The notes: a model not told the origin generated them from the letters alone. A stretch of 64,000 nucleotides of DNA from an uncultured Spirochaetaceae bacterium (GCA_944389025.1 CALXKU010000014.1:1-64000), one strand, 5' to 3'. Shown: positions 8,336 through 16,611, numbered from the stretch's first letter. Made by a program: numbers and translations.

Positions 8336-8398
8336 TCAAAATTCCCGGATTTAGTTTCAAAATGGCGGATTTTGTGTTCAAAATTTGCGGATTGTACA
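8336..8398 (+). repeat. Three 21-bp repeats forming the element terminus
   Basis: Three copies beginning TCAAAAT and containing GGAT start at 8336, 8357 and 8378, exactly 21 bp apart. The third ends at TGTACA (8393-8398). Read inward from the right, the end begins TGTACAATCCGC, a TG...CA-type terminus like that of Mu (5'-TGTA). Mu and relatives carry about 22-bp transposase sites in series at each end, so I interpret these as binding sites R1-R3 for the upstream transposase. A weak fourth copy (AAAACAAAGGAT) may lie near 8297. The opposite end is outside the window. Confidence 0.7.
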
Positions 8399-8449
8399 AT
8401 AGTCCTTATTTTGAGCAATGACGTTACATAAGTGTGCAACGCCGAAGTC

Positions 8450-8493
8450 AATTGGTCAGCTTTTGGTCAGCTTTTGGTCAGCCGAGACCAAAA
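8450..8493. repeat. Three 11-bp tandem repeats plus inverted copy
   Basis: The unit TTTTGGTCAGC occurs at 8461-8471 and 8472-8482, with a 9/11 match at 8450-8460. The last copy pairs with GACCAAAA (8486-8493) to form an 8-bp stem with a 6-base loop. An 11-bp period places the units on one face of the DNA helix, which would suit a protein-binding array. The origin is unknown; it could be a remnant of an older insertion next to the tRNA. Confidence 0.5.
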
Positions 8494-8512
8494 TGAGACC
8501 CATCAGAAATGA

Positions 8513-8541
8513 AATAAGTCCTTGCAGTGCAAGGACTTATT
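8513..8541 (-). terminator. Hairpin downstream of tRNA-Asp
   Basis: A perfect 14-bp inverted repeat, AATAAGTCCTTGCA and its complement, separated by a single G, lies 7 bases beyond the 3' end of the tRNA. It is likely the transcription terminator or processing stem of the tRNA transcript. The U-run after it on the minus strand is weak (TTTCATTT). Confidence 0.6.
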
Positions 8542-8547
8542 CGAATT

Positions 8548-8621
8548 CGTGAGAGACGGGGCTCGAACCCGCGATCTCCGGCGTGACAGGCCAGCGCGAT
8601 AACCAGCTTCGCTACTCCCAC
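8548..8621 (-). tRNA. tRNA-Asp (anticodon GTC)
   Basis: The reverse complement folds into a full cloverleaf: acceptor GTGGGAG/CTCTCAC, D arm with GCTGGTTA, anticodon loop CTGTCAC giving GTC, variable loop AGATC, and T arm with GTTCGAGC. The discriminator base is G73, as expected for Asp. The CCA end is not encoded. A good promoter lies upstream on the minus strand. The Mu-like element end lies about 150 bp downstream of its 3' end. Confidence 0.93.
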
Positions 8622-8632
8622 AAGCAAGAAGA

Positions 8633-8661
8633 AGATAACAGAAATCTGAGGATGATGTCAA
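8633..8661 (-). promoter_or_regulatory. Promoter of tRNA-Asp
   Basis: On the minus strand, TTGACA (8661-8656), a 17-base spacer and TTATCT (8638-8633) form a near-consensus vegetative promoter, placing the start of transcription a few bases before the tRNA. Confidence 0.75.
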
Positions 8662-8818
8662 TCATTTCTTGAAAAAATTTTTCTATTTCTTATTCAATTT
8701 TAATAATTGTTTACTCTGCAACAAATACTGTATTTTAAGATAATACTGCTTTTGCTTTATGAATGAAGTAGTTTTAGGGTTACAGTGATGTCACAGAATG
8801 CTACACTGAAGAACTCTG

Positions 8819-9484
8819 CTACAGTAATTTGAATTCATTCTTGTGGAATTCGATAATCTTTTCTTCCTTTAGACGAGAAAGCACGGAAGACAGTGCACTC
8901 CGGTCTACTGCAAGATAATCCGCAAGAGCCTGCCTGTCAAACGGGATGGAGAACTGATTGTTCCCGCATTTCTTCGCCTGATCTGAAAGATATGAAAGAA
9001 CCTTCTCCCGTGTGCTTCTTTTAGTAACCTGATTAATCTTCTGTACAAGATTACGGTTTTTCCTGGCAATCATGCAAAAAAGATTATCTATCAAGGATGT
9101 GTGAAATGGACAAGATGAGGAACATGTCCTTAATACCTTTTCCGCATTCAGAAAGAGAACGAGGCTCATTTCCTCTGCAATGACATCATTGAGTATCATC
9201 TCCTGATTAAAAGCATATGCTTCAGCAAAAATCTCACCAGGTGTGATCACTCCCAATATGTGGCGCTCACCCCAGAAATCCGTACTCTCGATACATACTT
9301 TGCCTGAAAGCAGAAGAGCGATGGAGTGTATTTTCTCTCCATATCTGAAAACATATTCTCCTTTTAAGAAACTTCTATTCTTCACACCAAGGCAATCAAG
9401 CATGCAAAGAATGTCCTTTCCTTCTATTCGTCCGAATAAGCCGGATTTCTCCAGCACTTCCAGATATTCAATCATTTTTTCCAT
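8819..9484 (-). CDS. Crp/Fnr-family transcription regulator
   Basis: A 221-residue regulator. Residues about 25-130 form a cyclic-nucleotide-binding-type beta barrel (FLKGEYVFRYGEKIHSIALLLSG), and residues 150-221 form a Crp-type winged helix with a recognition region RQALADYLAVDRSALSSVLSRL. Four Cys (27, 33, and the Cys residues near 119 and 124, in CSSSCPF) could hold an Fe-S cluster or sense redox state, but the Fnr spacing is not matched. It is divergent from a ferredoxin-type gene, a pairing seen in anaerobes for stress-response units around hybrid-cluster proteins. A short inverted repeat GTTG-N6-CAAC (9489-9502) just upstream of its start could be its operator. The start lacks a clear Shine-Dalgarno. 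Confidence 0.85.
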   Translation of the reverse strand: MEKMIEYLEVLEKSGLFGRIEGKDILCMLDCLGVKNRSFLKGEYVFRYGEKIHSIALLLSGKVCIESTDFWGERHILGVITPGEIFAEAYAFNQEMILNDVIAEEMSLVLFLNAEKVLRTCSSSCPFHTSLIDNLFCMIARKNRNLVQKINQVTKRSTREKVLSYLSDQAKKCGNNQFSIPFDRQALADYLAVDRSALSSVLSRLKEEKIIEFHKNEFKLL

Positions 9485-9571
9485 ATTCGTTGTAAAAACA
9501 ACATATTCATTTTTGTTTTTCCCTTATAGTAATGATATCTGAAACAAGAAGGAAGATAGGAAGATAAGATT

Positions 9572-10240
9572 ATGATCAGGAAAATAGTTCATATAGATGA
9601 AGAAAAATGCAATGGATGCGGAACATGTGCTGCAGCATGCCATGAGGGTGCAATCGCCATGATAAACGGCAAGGCGAGGCTTATAAGGGATGACTATTGC
9701 GATGGACTTGGAGATTGTCTGCCCTCATGTCCGACAGGAGCCATTGAGATAAGGGAGAGGGAGGCAAAAGCCTATGATGAGAAGGCTGTGGCAGCAAGAA
9801 AAGCTACTTTCATGTGTCCGTCAACTATGGCAAAGACAATCGAGAGAAAGGAGTGCTCTTACTCAAGTGGCGAAGAGAGTGCTCTGACGAACTGGCCTGT
9901 ACAGATAAAACTCGCACCATTTTCCGCCACTTACTATGATAAGGCAGAGCTTCTTATCGCTGCGGACTGTACCGCCTTTGCCTATGGCAGCTTTCACGCG
10001 GATTTCATCAGGGATAAGGTGACGCTGATTGGCTGTCCGAAACTTGACGGCATTAATTACGCAGAAAAACTGGAGGCTATAATCAGAGAAAATGACATAC
10101 GGGGCATTACGGTTGCGAGGATGGAGGTGCCTTGTTGCGGAGGGCTTGAGATTGCCCTGAAAAAAGCCGTAGATGCAAGTGGCAAGAACATTAAAGTCAA
10201 TGTTGTCACAATATCCACATCAGGAGAGATCCTGCAATGA
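9572..10240 (+). CDS. 4Fe-4S ferredoxin-type protein
   Basis: A 222-residue protein with an N-terminal two-cluster ferredoxin domain: CNGCGTCAAACHEGAI near residue 13, then CDGLGDCLPSCPTGAI near residue 47, whose first spacing (C-x5-C) is the variant typical of this subfamily. The remaining 150 residues carry further Cys (FMCPS, ADCTAF, IGCPKLD, VPCCGG) in an alpha/beta domain. It probably passes electrons to a redox enzyme, and the family is often encoded beside Crp/Fnr regulators and hybrid-cluster protein, though no hcp gene follows here. The next gene overlaps it by 4 bp. Confidence 0.85.
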   Translation: MIRKIVHIDEEKCNGCGTCAAACHEGAIAMINGKARLIRDDYCDGLGDCLPSCPTGAIEIREREAKAYDEKAVAARKATFMCPSTMAKTIERKECSYSSGEESALTNWPVQIKLAPFSATYYDKAELLIAADCTAFAYGSFHADFIRDKVTLIGCPKLDGINYAEKLEAIIRENDIRGITVARMEVPCCGGLEIALKKAVDASGKNIKVNVVTISTSGEILQ

Positions 10241-10642
10241 CGAAAGAGGAGAGGCTCATCTCTGCCCTGATAGGGCTCGTCAGGGCGGCAGAGGGAAATG
10301 AAGACTTAATCACAGCTGAGACAGACCGCATGATAATCGATTCTCTTGCAACGCTTCATGAGAGTGCTCTTGATGAGAGGCCAGTTCTGTGCCATGCCTT
10401 GCGGGAGGACAGGCGACTACGACATGTCCAACCTTTTAGACAATAGCATCGAGATTAGAAATGCTAAGGGCAGGATTCTCACACTGGCGGAAAGACTTGC
10501 AAAAGAAGATGGAAAAAGCAGGGATAAGATGAAGCTGATCTATAAGGCTCTGTACCATATAGGGCTCGATGACTGTGCACTGCTTTCCTACTCACTCATC
10601 ATCGAGGATTTGAAGGAAGCCCTGATTCAGGGAACGGAATGA
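10237..10642 (+). pseudogene. Frameshifted partner of the ferredoxin gene
   Basis: The first frame (10237-10446) reads MTKEERLISALIGLVRAAEG and continues sensibly to about HESALDER, then loses sense. Another frame (+1) continues from about 10380 with QFCAMPCGRTGDYDMSN and runs to 10642. Joining the two gives a single protein of about 134 residues with a conserved-looking CxxPCGRTxDYDM motif. I read this as one gene broken by a one-base shift near 10378-10386, from mutation or sequencing error; a programmed shift is possible but no classic slippery site is visible. The ATG at 10237 overlaps the ferredoxin gene stop. Confidence 0.6.
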
Positions 10643-10990
10643 ATGCTCTGCTCCTTGTTCTTTTTCTCTGAGTCTACGATAGCGGCCATGCTTTGGTGAC
10701 TTTTTTGTTAATAGTTCCTATATTTCTTTTGAAAACAGGAAGAAAGGATTCAAAGTCTCTTATCTCCAATGATATCTACAGTTCATATGCTGACACTCTT
10801 TTTCTATTGCTTTCATGAGCAAGCAGAGATGGCATTGTCCCCATACTCCAGTATGTCGGAAGGATAAGGCTGAAAGTGCTGATGTAAAACATTTTCGGTT
10901 CAGATCCTTCTGGAAATCAGCATGTCATATGGCTAAGCTGGAGTCCTATCAAGTTTAGTGACTGAAACCTCATTCAGGTGCTGTTTTCTC
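10643..10990. other. Gene-free region
   Basis: This 348-bp stretch lies between the ends of two convergent units. I see no supported gene, RNA, repeat or clear terminator in it. Confidence 0.6.
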
Positions 10991-11806
10991 TTACAGGTTG
11001 AAGAATTCAAGAGCTTTTATGATCGCATCTTCCCAGAACCTCCATTCGTGCTTCATCCCACTTTCCCTCCAGAACTCTATTGGTATGCTTTTTTCTTCGC
11101 ACTCTGCTTTGAATGATCTGAACTCTTCTGCGTAGAGAGGATCGTCATCTCCGCATGCAAAGAAGAGGCGTGGCAGGGTTCCTTCCGCGCTCATGGAGAG
11201 AATCATGGAGTAGTAATCGGTTTTCTTTTTGTATTCTTCCTCTCCACCCGCGTTACATATCCTGTTCTGCTGACGGATTTCTGAAATCCTATCCCTTCTT
11301 TTCCTGTATTTCTCAGCCCAGTCAGGGGACCTGAAATCCTCTGGAACGAATGAAAGTATTGCTCCTGCATTGAAAAGGTCGGGGTATTTTAGGATGTAAG
11401 ACAGTGCACCACGTCCTCCCATCGAAAGGCCTGCTATGTAGTTGTCCTCTTTTCTGCTGGATGCGGGAAACCAGTTATGCACAAGTGGCATCAGCTCGTT
11501 AATAAGATGGTTCTCAGCGTCATAGCCGAGTGCGAATGATGGCCATGAGACATAGTCTGAATTAAGCGCGCTTGGAAATACGCAGATGAGATCGTGCTCG
11601 GCCGCATAGAGCTCGATTCTTGTTTTTCTTATCCAGTCGCTCCAGTCACCATAGGTTCCGTGAAGCATCCACAACACCTTATACTTTTTCCCCGATTCAA
11701 AGAAATCCCTTGTCTTCACATATCTTGGTTTTTCGGGAAGAATCATAGCTATTGTGGTATTTGATCTCAGATAATGACTTTGAAAGTTGTATGTTACTAT
11801 GCCCAT
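10991..11806 (-). CDS. Esterase D/tributyrin esterase-type alpha/beta hydrolase
   Basis: A 271-residue esterase. The oxyanion region is LWMLHGTYGDWSDW, the nucleophile elbow is GLSMGG, and the distal acid and His are in GDDDPLY and GMKHEWRFW. This is the layout of the acetyl-esterase, FrmB and tributyrin esterase group, which removes acyl groups from sugars or small esters. No signal peptide is seen, so it acts in the cytoplasm. ATG 11806 is chosen because AAAGGAG lies just before it; a longer frame to 11833 lacks a site. It stands alone, with no operon partner. Confidence 0.85.
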   Translation of the reverse strand: MGIVTYNFQSHYLRSNTTIAMILPEKPRYVKTRDFFESGKKYKVLWMLHGTYGDWSDWIRKTRIELYAAEHDLICVFPSALNSDYVSWPSFALGYDAENHLINELMPLVHNWFPASSRKEDNYIAGLSMGGRGALSYILKYPDLFNAGAILSFVPEDFRSPDWAEKYRKRRDRISEIRQQNRICNAGGEEEYKKKTDYYSMILSMSAEGTLPRLFFACGDDDPLYAEEFRSFKAECEEKSIPIEFWRESGMKHEWRFWEDAIIKALEFFNL

Positions 11807-11873
11807 ATGCACTCCTTTAAGCCAGTTTAGCATATCTGTTCTATTTTATGTGTGCTTCTGCTAAACTATTCCC

Positions 11874-12242
11874 ATGAATGACAAGGATCTGGAGAAGAAG
11901 ATAAAAGAGGAGATGGAGCGCGAGATAGGGGAGAAGGGAACAGCCTCTCCCTCGGAGATCATGATGGCCCTTGGATGTCTTGAAAAGGGAGCTTTTGAGG
12001 ACTGGAGGCGTGGCAGGATCTCGTATCTTGAGAAATCGATCAAGCTCGGGCCTCAGAAAACTCTCCGTCTGATGGCTGTGATGAGTGCCCACGCGAAGAA
12101 GGAGGGCTATAAAGCTAAGAGCATCGATGACTATATTCTGCCAGGCACAGATAAGAGATTACGTTTTTCGCGCACCGGTAACGAGGTCATAGAAGCTCAG
12201 TTTGCAACGGTCTATGTCGATAAGTACTGGAGTGCCGATTAG
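11874..12242 (+). CDS. Conserved hypothetical protein
   Basis: A 122-residue protein that I believe belongs to a widespread uncharacterised family, recognisable by the C-terminal part LRFSRTGNEVIEAQFATVYV. The N-terminal half is helical, with a segment (SPSEIMMALGCLEKGAFEDW) that may be a small HTH or packing domain. No catalytic motif is visible. It overlaps the GNAT gene by 4 bp at the 3' end in convergent orientation. Confidence 0.7.
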   Translation: MNDKDLEKKIKEEMEREIGEKGTASPSEIMMALGCLEKGAFEDWRRGRISYLEKSIKLGPQKTLRLMAVMSAHAKKEGYKAKSIDDYILPGTDKRLRFSRTGNEVIEAQFATVYVDKYWSAD

Positions 12243-12688
12243 CCAAATTTTTTCTCCATCACATAGTTTCTGAGGATCTCACCTCTGATTTTGACATCCT
12301 GCGCTTTAACTACCACATATCCTCTTTTTTCGAAAAAGGGTCGGGCTGTGATGGATGCATGGGTCTCTATCCTCTTAAAGCCTTCTTCTATTCTTGAGCA
12401 GAGTGCACTTGCAATGCCTCTTCTCTGATAATCCTTATGCACGAATAGATGGTCCAGGTAACCATTTTCATCTATATCCGCGAAACCTGTTATCTTGCCA
12501 TCCTCAATGGCGAGAAGGGTCAGATTGTTTCTTAGCGCGGCATTCAGATGTTCATAGTCATTATCTTGCGGGGCCCATGCATCAAGCTGCTTTTCTTTGT
12601 AGTCCTTGGCATTGACTGTGTGAACCGTCTCGTAAAAAAGCGAGAGGATCTCAGCTTGGTCTTCCTCCCTGTATTCCCGTATTTCCAT
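12239..12688 (-). CDS. GNAT-family N-acetyltransferase
   Basis: A 149-residue GNAT protein. The acetyl-CoA site motif is LFVHKDYQRRGIASALCSRIEE (Q/RxxGxG/A type), preceded by the beta-strand ITGFADIDENGYLDHL. It resembles the YafP-like subgroup. The C-terminal RPFFEKRGYVVV is the usual end of the fold. The acceptor is unknown; small amines, amino acids or ribosomal proteins are all possible. It stands alone and is convergent with the preceding gene. Confidence 0.88.
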   Translation of the reverse strand: MEIREYREEDQAEILSLFYETVHTVNAKDYKEKQLDAWAPQDNDYEHLNAALRNNLTLLAIEDGKITGFADIDENGYLDHLFVHKDYQRRGIASALCSRIEEGFKRIETHASITARPFFEKRGYVVVKAQDVKIRGEILRNYVMEKKFG

Positions 12689-12750
12689 ACTTGAATTTTA
12701 TCTTGTATTTATTTTCACGCAACAGCCTGCAACATTTTTTTTTATTTAAT

Positions 12751-12779
12751 TTGCGTAATTCCGATTACCGCAATATAAT
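12751..12779 (+). promoter_or_regulatory. Promoter of NCS2 permease gene
   Basis: TTGCGT (12751-12756), a 17-base spacer and TATAAT (12774-12779) make a strong vegetative promoter about 60 bp before the ATG. No purine riboswitch core is visible in the leader. Confidence 0.75.
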
Positions 12780-12837
12780 TTTTATAGGCTATAGATGGAT
12801 TCAGGTCTGTTTCCATTAAAATAACAAAGGAGGATCT

Positions 12838-14232
12838 ATGAAAGAATTTTTCGCCCTAGAGGAGAAAAAGACGAGTGTCAGGACTGAGATTGTTGCAGGT
12901 CTGACAACGTTCTTTACGATGGCGTACATCATATTCGTAAATCCGAGTATGTTGAGCGCAACCGGAATGAGCTTTGAGGGGGTATTCGTCGCAACCTGTC
13001 TTTCTGCGGCGGTCGGTACGCTTATCATGGCACTCTTTGCCAACGTACCTTATGCGGTCGCTCCAGGAATGGGGCTTAACGCGCTTTTTGCATATACGGT
13101 GTGTCTTGCTGGCGGATTCTCATGGAAACAGGCACTTTCCATGGTATTCATCTGCGGTCTTATAAACATAATCATCACCGTAACTAAACTCAGGAAAGCG
13201 ATAGTGAAATCGATCCCGGAGAGTCTCCAGAATGCTATAGGAGGTGCAATCGGACTCTTTATTGCGTATCTCGGACTCAATAACGCGGGTCTCATATCAT
13301 TCACTCTTACTGCGACTGAGACCGGTTCCCTTGTTCTTAATGCGGGTGTTACACCGGGCATGATGGCATTCAGCAATCCTTCTCTCGTACTTGCCGTGAT
13401 AGGGCTGTTTATCATCGTCATACTGATGGTCATGAAAGTGAAGGGTGCCATCCTTATCGGAATCGTTGCAACGACAGTCATCGGTATCCCGATGGGGGTA
13501 ACGCAGATGCCTCAGTCGATAATGTCTGACTCTGGAACATGGCAGGGTTTCAAGGATGTGGCTTTCGCATTCTTTGGTGGGGATGGATTCATATCGCTGT
13601 TCTCCGATCCTGCTAAGATCCCATTCGTAATCGTTACGATATTCTCAATGTGTCTCTCCGATACGTTCGACTCCATTGGAACATTCATCGGAACCGGTAG
13701 GAAGAGCGGAATATTCGACGCAGAGGATGAGAAGGCGCTGGAAGGAAGCGGATTCAAGAGCCGCCTGGACAAGGCCCTTGTAGCAGACAGTTTCGCAACG
13801 AGCATAGGAGCTCTCCTTGGAACGAGTAACGCGACTACTTATGTTGAAAGCTCCGCGGGTATCGCAGCTGGTGGAAGAACTGGATTGACGAGCCTTACGA
13901 CCGCGATAATGTTCCTTATCTGCCTCCCGTTCGCGGGTCTTATCGGAATGGTTCCATCGGCAGCCACATCACCGGCTCTCATAGTCGTTGGTGTTCTCAT
14001 GGTCGAGCCGTTTGCCAAGATCAACTGGTCCGATCTCAATGATGCTGTTCCTGCGTTCTTCACCGTTGCCGTCATGAGCTTCACATATGGTATCACGAAC
14101 GGTATCGCAGCCGGATTCATCATGTACTGTATCACGAAGATCTGTACGAAGAAGGCTAGGGAGATTCATCCAATAATCGCAGTTGCTTCGATTCTCTTTG
14201 TTATCGATTTCATACTCAAGGCGATCGGCTGA
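12838..14232 (+). CDS. NCS2 purine permease (AzgA/PbuG type)
   Basis: A 464-residue membrane transporter for guanine, hypoxanthine or adenine. The N-terminus VRTEIVAGLTTFFTMAYIIFVNP is diagnostic of the AzgA/PbuG branch of NCS2 proton symporters. The core has about 12-14 membrane segments, and MGLNALFAYTVC and SDTFDSIGTFIGTG are family signatures. An AAAGGAGG site precedes the ATG. It is monocistronic, with its own promoter and terminator, and serves purine salvage. Which base it prefers cannot be told. Confidence 0.93.
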   Translation: MKEFFALEEKKTSVRTEIVAGLTTFFTMAYIIFVNPSMLSATGMSFEGVFVATCLSAAVGTLIMALFANVPYAVAPGMGLNALFAYTVCLAGGFSWKQALSMVFICGLINIIITVTKLRKAIVKSIPESLQNAIGGAIGLFIAYLGLNNAGLISFTLTATETGSLVLNAGVTPGMMAFSNPSLVLAVIGLFIIVILMVMKVKGAILIGIVATTVIGIPMGVTQMPQSIMSDSGTWQGFKDVAFAFFGGDGFISLFSDPAKIPFVIVTIFSMCLSDTFDSIGTFIGTGRKSGIFDAEDEKALEGSGFKSRLDKALVADSFATSIGALLGTSNATTYVESSAGIAAGGRTGLTSLTTAIMFLICLPFAGLIGMVPSAATSPALIVVGVLMVEPFAKINWSDLNDAVPAFFTVAVMSFTYGITNGIAAGFIMYCITKICTKKAREIHPIIAVASILFVIDFILKAIG

Positions 14233-14252
14233 TGTTTTTTCCTTACTTTCAC

Positions 14253-14289
14253 GGGCATGGGGTCATCTTCATGCCCATTTTTCTTTTTA
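14253..14289 (+). terminator. Intrinsic terminator of permease gene
   Basis: A 7-bp stem GGGCATG/CATGCCC (14253-14259 and 14270-14276) followed by a T-rich run lies 20 bp after the permease stop. The downstream ung start at 14308 is so close that ung may have its own weak promoter or rely on readthrough. Confidence 0.8.
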
Positions 14290-14307
14290 TTGTGCTATCA
14301 TTTTCCC

Positions 14308-14964
14308 ATGATAAACGTAGGAAACGACTGGCAACCCCTTTTCGATATTGAGCAGAACAAGGAATATTATCTTTTACTGAGAAAATTTCTTAAGCATGAA
14401 TATGCAACAAAGAGGATATACCCTCCGATGAATGAGATTTTCAACGCCTTCCGCCTGACACCATTTGAATCTGTCAAGGTCATAATCGTAGGACAGGATC
14501 CTTATCATGAAGAGGGACAGGCAATGGGATTGTCATTTTCCGTGCGTGAAGGCACCGAGGAGCCGCCATCTCTTAAGAACATACACCAGGAGCTTTTGAA
14601 CGAGGGCTTTGACGGCCCCTGGTCCTCCGATCTCTCGCGCTGGGCACGCCAAGGGGTGCTTCTTTTAAACAGCACACTAACTGTGGAGGCTCACAGGGCC
14701 GCATCCCATGCGGGAAAAGGGTGGGAGACCTTTACAGATAACGCAATAGCCGCACTTGGCCGCACCCCAAAACCGAAAGTCTTCATGCTCTGGGGCAGCT
14801 ATGCGCGAAGTAAGAAGGCTCTGATCGAGAACAGGAACCACCTGATTCTTGAGTCCGCCCATCCAAGTCCGCTAAGTGCGTACAGGGGATTCTTTGGCAA
14901 CAACCATTTCAGGCTGTGCAATGAGTTCCTGGAGAAGATGGGACTCGGTGGCATAGCCTGGTAG
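14308..14964 (+). CDS. ung: Uracil-DNA glycosylase
   Basis: A 218-residue family 1 uracil-DNA glycosylase, which removes uracil from DNA in base excision repair. The catalytic motif is GQDPYH with Asp64, and the minor-groove loop is HPSPLSAYRG with its His. The uracil-binding segment LLLNSTLTVEAHRAASHAGKGW and the length are normal. ATG 14308 is chosen because the frame upstream lies inside the terminator. It ends one base before the convergent acyl-CoA synthetase gene. Confidence 0.95.
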   Translation: MINVGNDWQPLFDIEQNKEYYLLLRKFLKHEYATKRIYPPMNEIFNAFRLTPFESVKVIIVGQDPYHEEGQAMGLSFSVREGTEEPPSLKNIHQELLNEGFDGPWSSDLSRWARQGVLLLNSTLTVEAHRAASHAGKGWETFTDNAIAALGRTPKPKVFMLWGSYARSKKALIENRNHLILESAHPSPLSAYRGFFGNNHFRLCNEFLEKMGLGGIAW

Positions 14965-16599
14965 TTAGCAGCTCTCCTTGAGTTCTTTCTTCCTTATTTT
15001 CCCGCTTATGGTCTTAGGCAGCTCATCAGTGAACTCGATGTACCTTATCCATTTGTATTCGGCAAGTTTCGAGTTTGTGAACTCCCTTATCTCTTTCTCA
15101 AGCTCTGATGAGGGCTTATAGCCGTGTGAGAGTACGATGAATGCTTTTATCGCCTGGCCGCGGAGAGGATCCGGAATTCCCACGACGCTGCACTCGAGTA
15201 CCGCATCATGCTTTATGAGGATGTTCTCTATCTCGAACGGACCGATTCTGAAACCGCCGCTTTTGATGATGTCGTCGAAACGGCCATGGAACCAGAAGTA
15301 ACCATCCTCATCCTTCCATGCCGAGTCTCCCGTATGGTAAACCCCTTTCTCCCAGGCGGCCTTGTAAAGCTCTTCATCGCCAAGATAGGACGAGAATACC
15401 CCAATCGGTTTCTTGCCGTTCTCAGGGACGATTACGATTTCCCCGATTTCACCCGTTTCAACCTCTTTACCGCTTTTATCTACAAGACGCAGGTCGTATA
15501 GGGGGCTCTTCACCCCCATCGAGCCTTCCTTGTTCATTATTCCCTTGTAGTTGGCGCTCAGCAGTGTGGTCTCCGTCTGTCCATAGCCTTCATTAAGATA
15601 GAGTCCGGTTTTTTCATAGAACTTCTTGAAAATCTCAGGATTGAGATACTCTCCTGCTGTTGCGGCACTCTTCAGGCTTGGCATCTCTGGTGCCCCTTTC
15701 TTTACCAGATAGCGGTACACGGTGGGAGGTGCGCAGAATGATGTGACCTTGTATTTGTTTATCACCTGTGTGAGCATCTTTGGATCGAAGTTGTCAAAGT
15801 CATATACCATTACAGCCGATCCAACGAGCCACTGTCCGTACATCTTGCCCCAGCTTGCCTTCGCCCATCCGGTCTCTGCAACAGTGAAATGAAGTCCACC
15901 GTCTTCAGCTCTCTGCCAGTATTTCGCAGTTACGATATGTGCAAGAGGGTAGCTGAAGTCATGAATGACCCCTTTCGGGTATCCGGTCGTACCGGATGTG
16001 AAATACATCATCATGCTATCGCTGACATTTGTCTTCACACGCGAAAATGTGTCACTCATGTCCTCTTTCAGCTTTGAGAGATTCACAAAACCGTCGACAT
16101 CCTCCCTTATGCTCATAAGAGTTGCACTCTTTTTCGCCTCAAAGAGGGCCTCTTTGATTCTTGATGGAACATCGTTCTCGTATGTCGTTATCACAGCTTT
16201 GATATCTGCTGCCGTGAATCGGTATTTGAAATCATCGGCTCTGAGCATGTGCGTAACCGGTACCATCACCGCACCGAGCTTATGAAGCGCTGTGGAGATG
16301 AACCAGTACTCGTAATGCTTTTTCAAACAGAGCATGACGAAATCACCTTTCCCTATGCCGAGTGACGAGAGGGCGTTCGCGTACCTGTTGGACTCTTTTG
16401 CCACATCAGAGAATGTGAAGGTCCTCTCTTCCTCGTTGGCATTGCACCATACTATAGCTCTTTTCTCCGGACTCTCTTTCGCAATCTCGTCCACGACATC
16501 GTAGGCGAAGTTGAAATCATCCGCATAGTGCATCTCTATTTTCCTCAGTGCCCCATTCTCATCCTCGTGGCACGTGCAGAATCTTTCATATATACTCAT
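14965..16599 (-). CDS. Acyl-CoA synthetase (medium-chain, AMP-forming)
   Basis: A 544-residue ANL-superfamily ligase that activates a carboxylic acid through an acyl-AMP to an acyl-CoA. The P-loop-like motif is MYFTSGTTGYPKGV, the adenine-site motif is YGQTETT, the hinge region is GRFDDIIKSGGFRIGP and the catalytic Lys is in KTISGKIRK. It resembles the MACS/acetyl-CoA synthetase-like group. It lies 12 bp after accA as the last gene of the fatty acid operon, which suggests it activates fatty or short-chain acids for that pathway or recycles free acids. The exact chain length is not readable. Confidence 0.9.
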   Translation of the reverse strand: MSIYERFCTCHEDENGALRKIEMHYADDFNFAYDVVDEIAKESPEKRAIVWCNANEEERTFTFSDVAKESNRYANALSSLGIGKGDFVMLCLKKHYEYWFISTALHKLGAVMVPVTHMLRADDFKYRFTAADIKAVITTYENDVPSRIKEALFEAKKSATLMSIREDVDGFVNLSKLKEDMSDTFSRVKTNVSDSMMMYFTSGTTGYPKGVIHDFSYPLAHIVTAKYWQRAEDGGLHFTVAETGWAKASWGKMYGQWLVGSAVMVYDFDNFDPKMLTQVINKYKVTSFCAPPTVYRYLVKKGAPEMPSLKSAATAGEYLNPEIFKKFYEKTGLYLNEGYGQTETTLLSANYKGIMNKEGSMGVKSPLYDLRLVDKSGKEVETGEIGEIVIVPENGKKPIGVFSSYLGDEELYKAAWEKGVYHTGDSAWKDEDGYFWFHGRFDDIIKSGGFRIGPFEIENILIKHDAVLECSVVGIPDPLRGQAIKAFIVLSHGYKPSSELEKEIREFTNSKLAEYKWIRYIEFTDELPKTISGKIRKKELKESC

Positions 16600-16611
16600 T
16601 TTTCTTAACTC

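Larger units (their letters stand above)
8285..8547. other. Gene-free junction between element end and tRNA-Asp
   Basis: No coding region is seen. From left to right it holds the terminus repeats, a short unique stretch (8399-8449, where any 5-bp target duplication would begin with ATAGT at 8399-8403), an 11-bp tandem repeat (8450-8482) and a hairpin that probably terminates the minus-strand tRNA transcript. Confidence 0.6.

Noticed and set aside
12780-12837. Purine riboswitch before the NCS2 permease
   Set aside because: The leader is too short and shows none of the conserved core bases.
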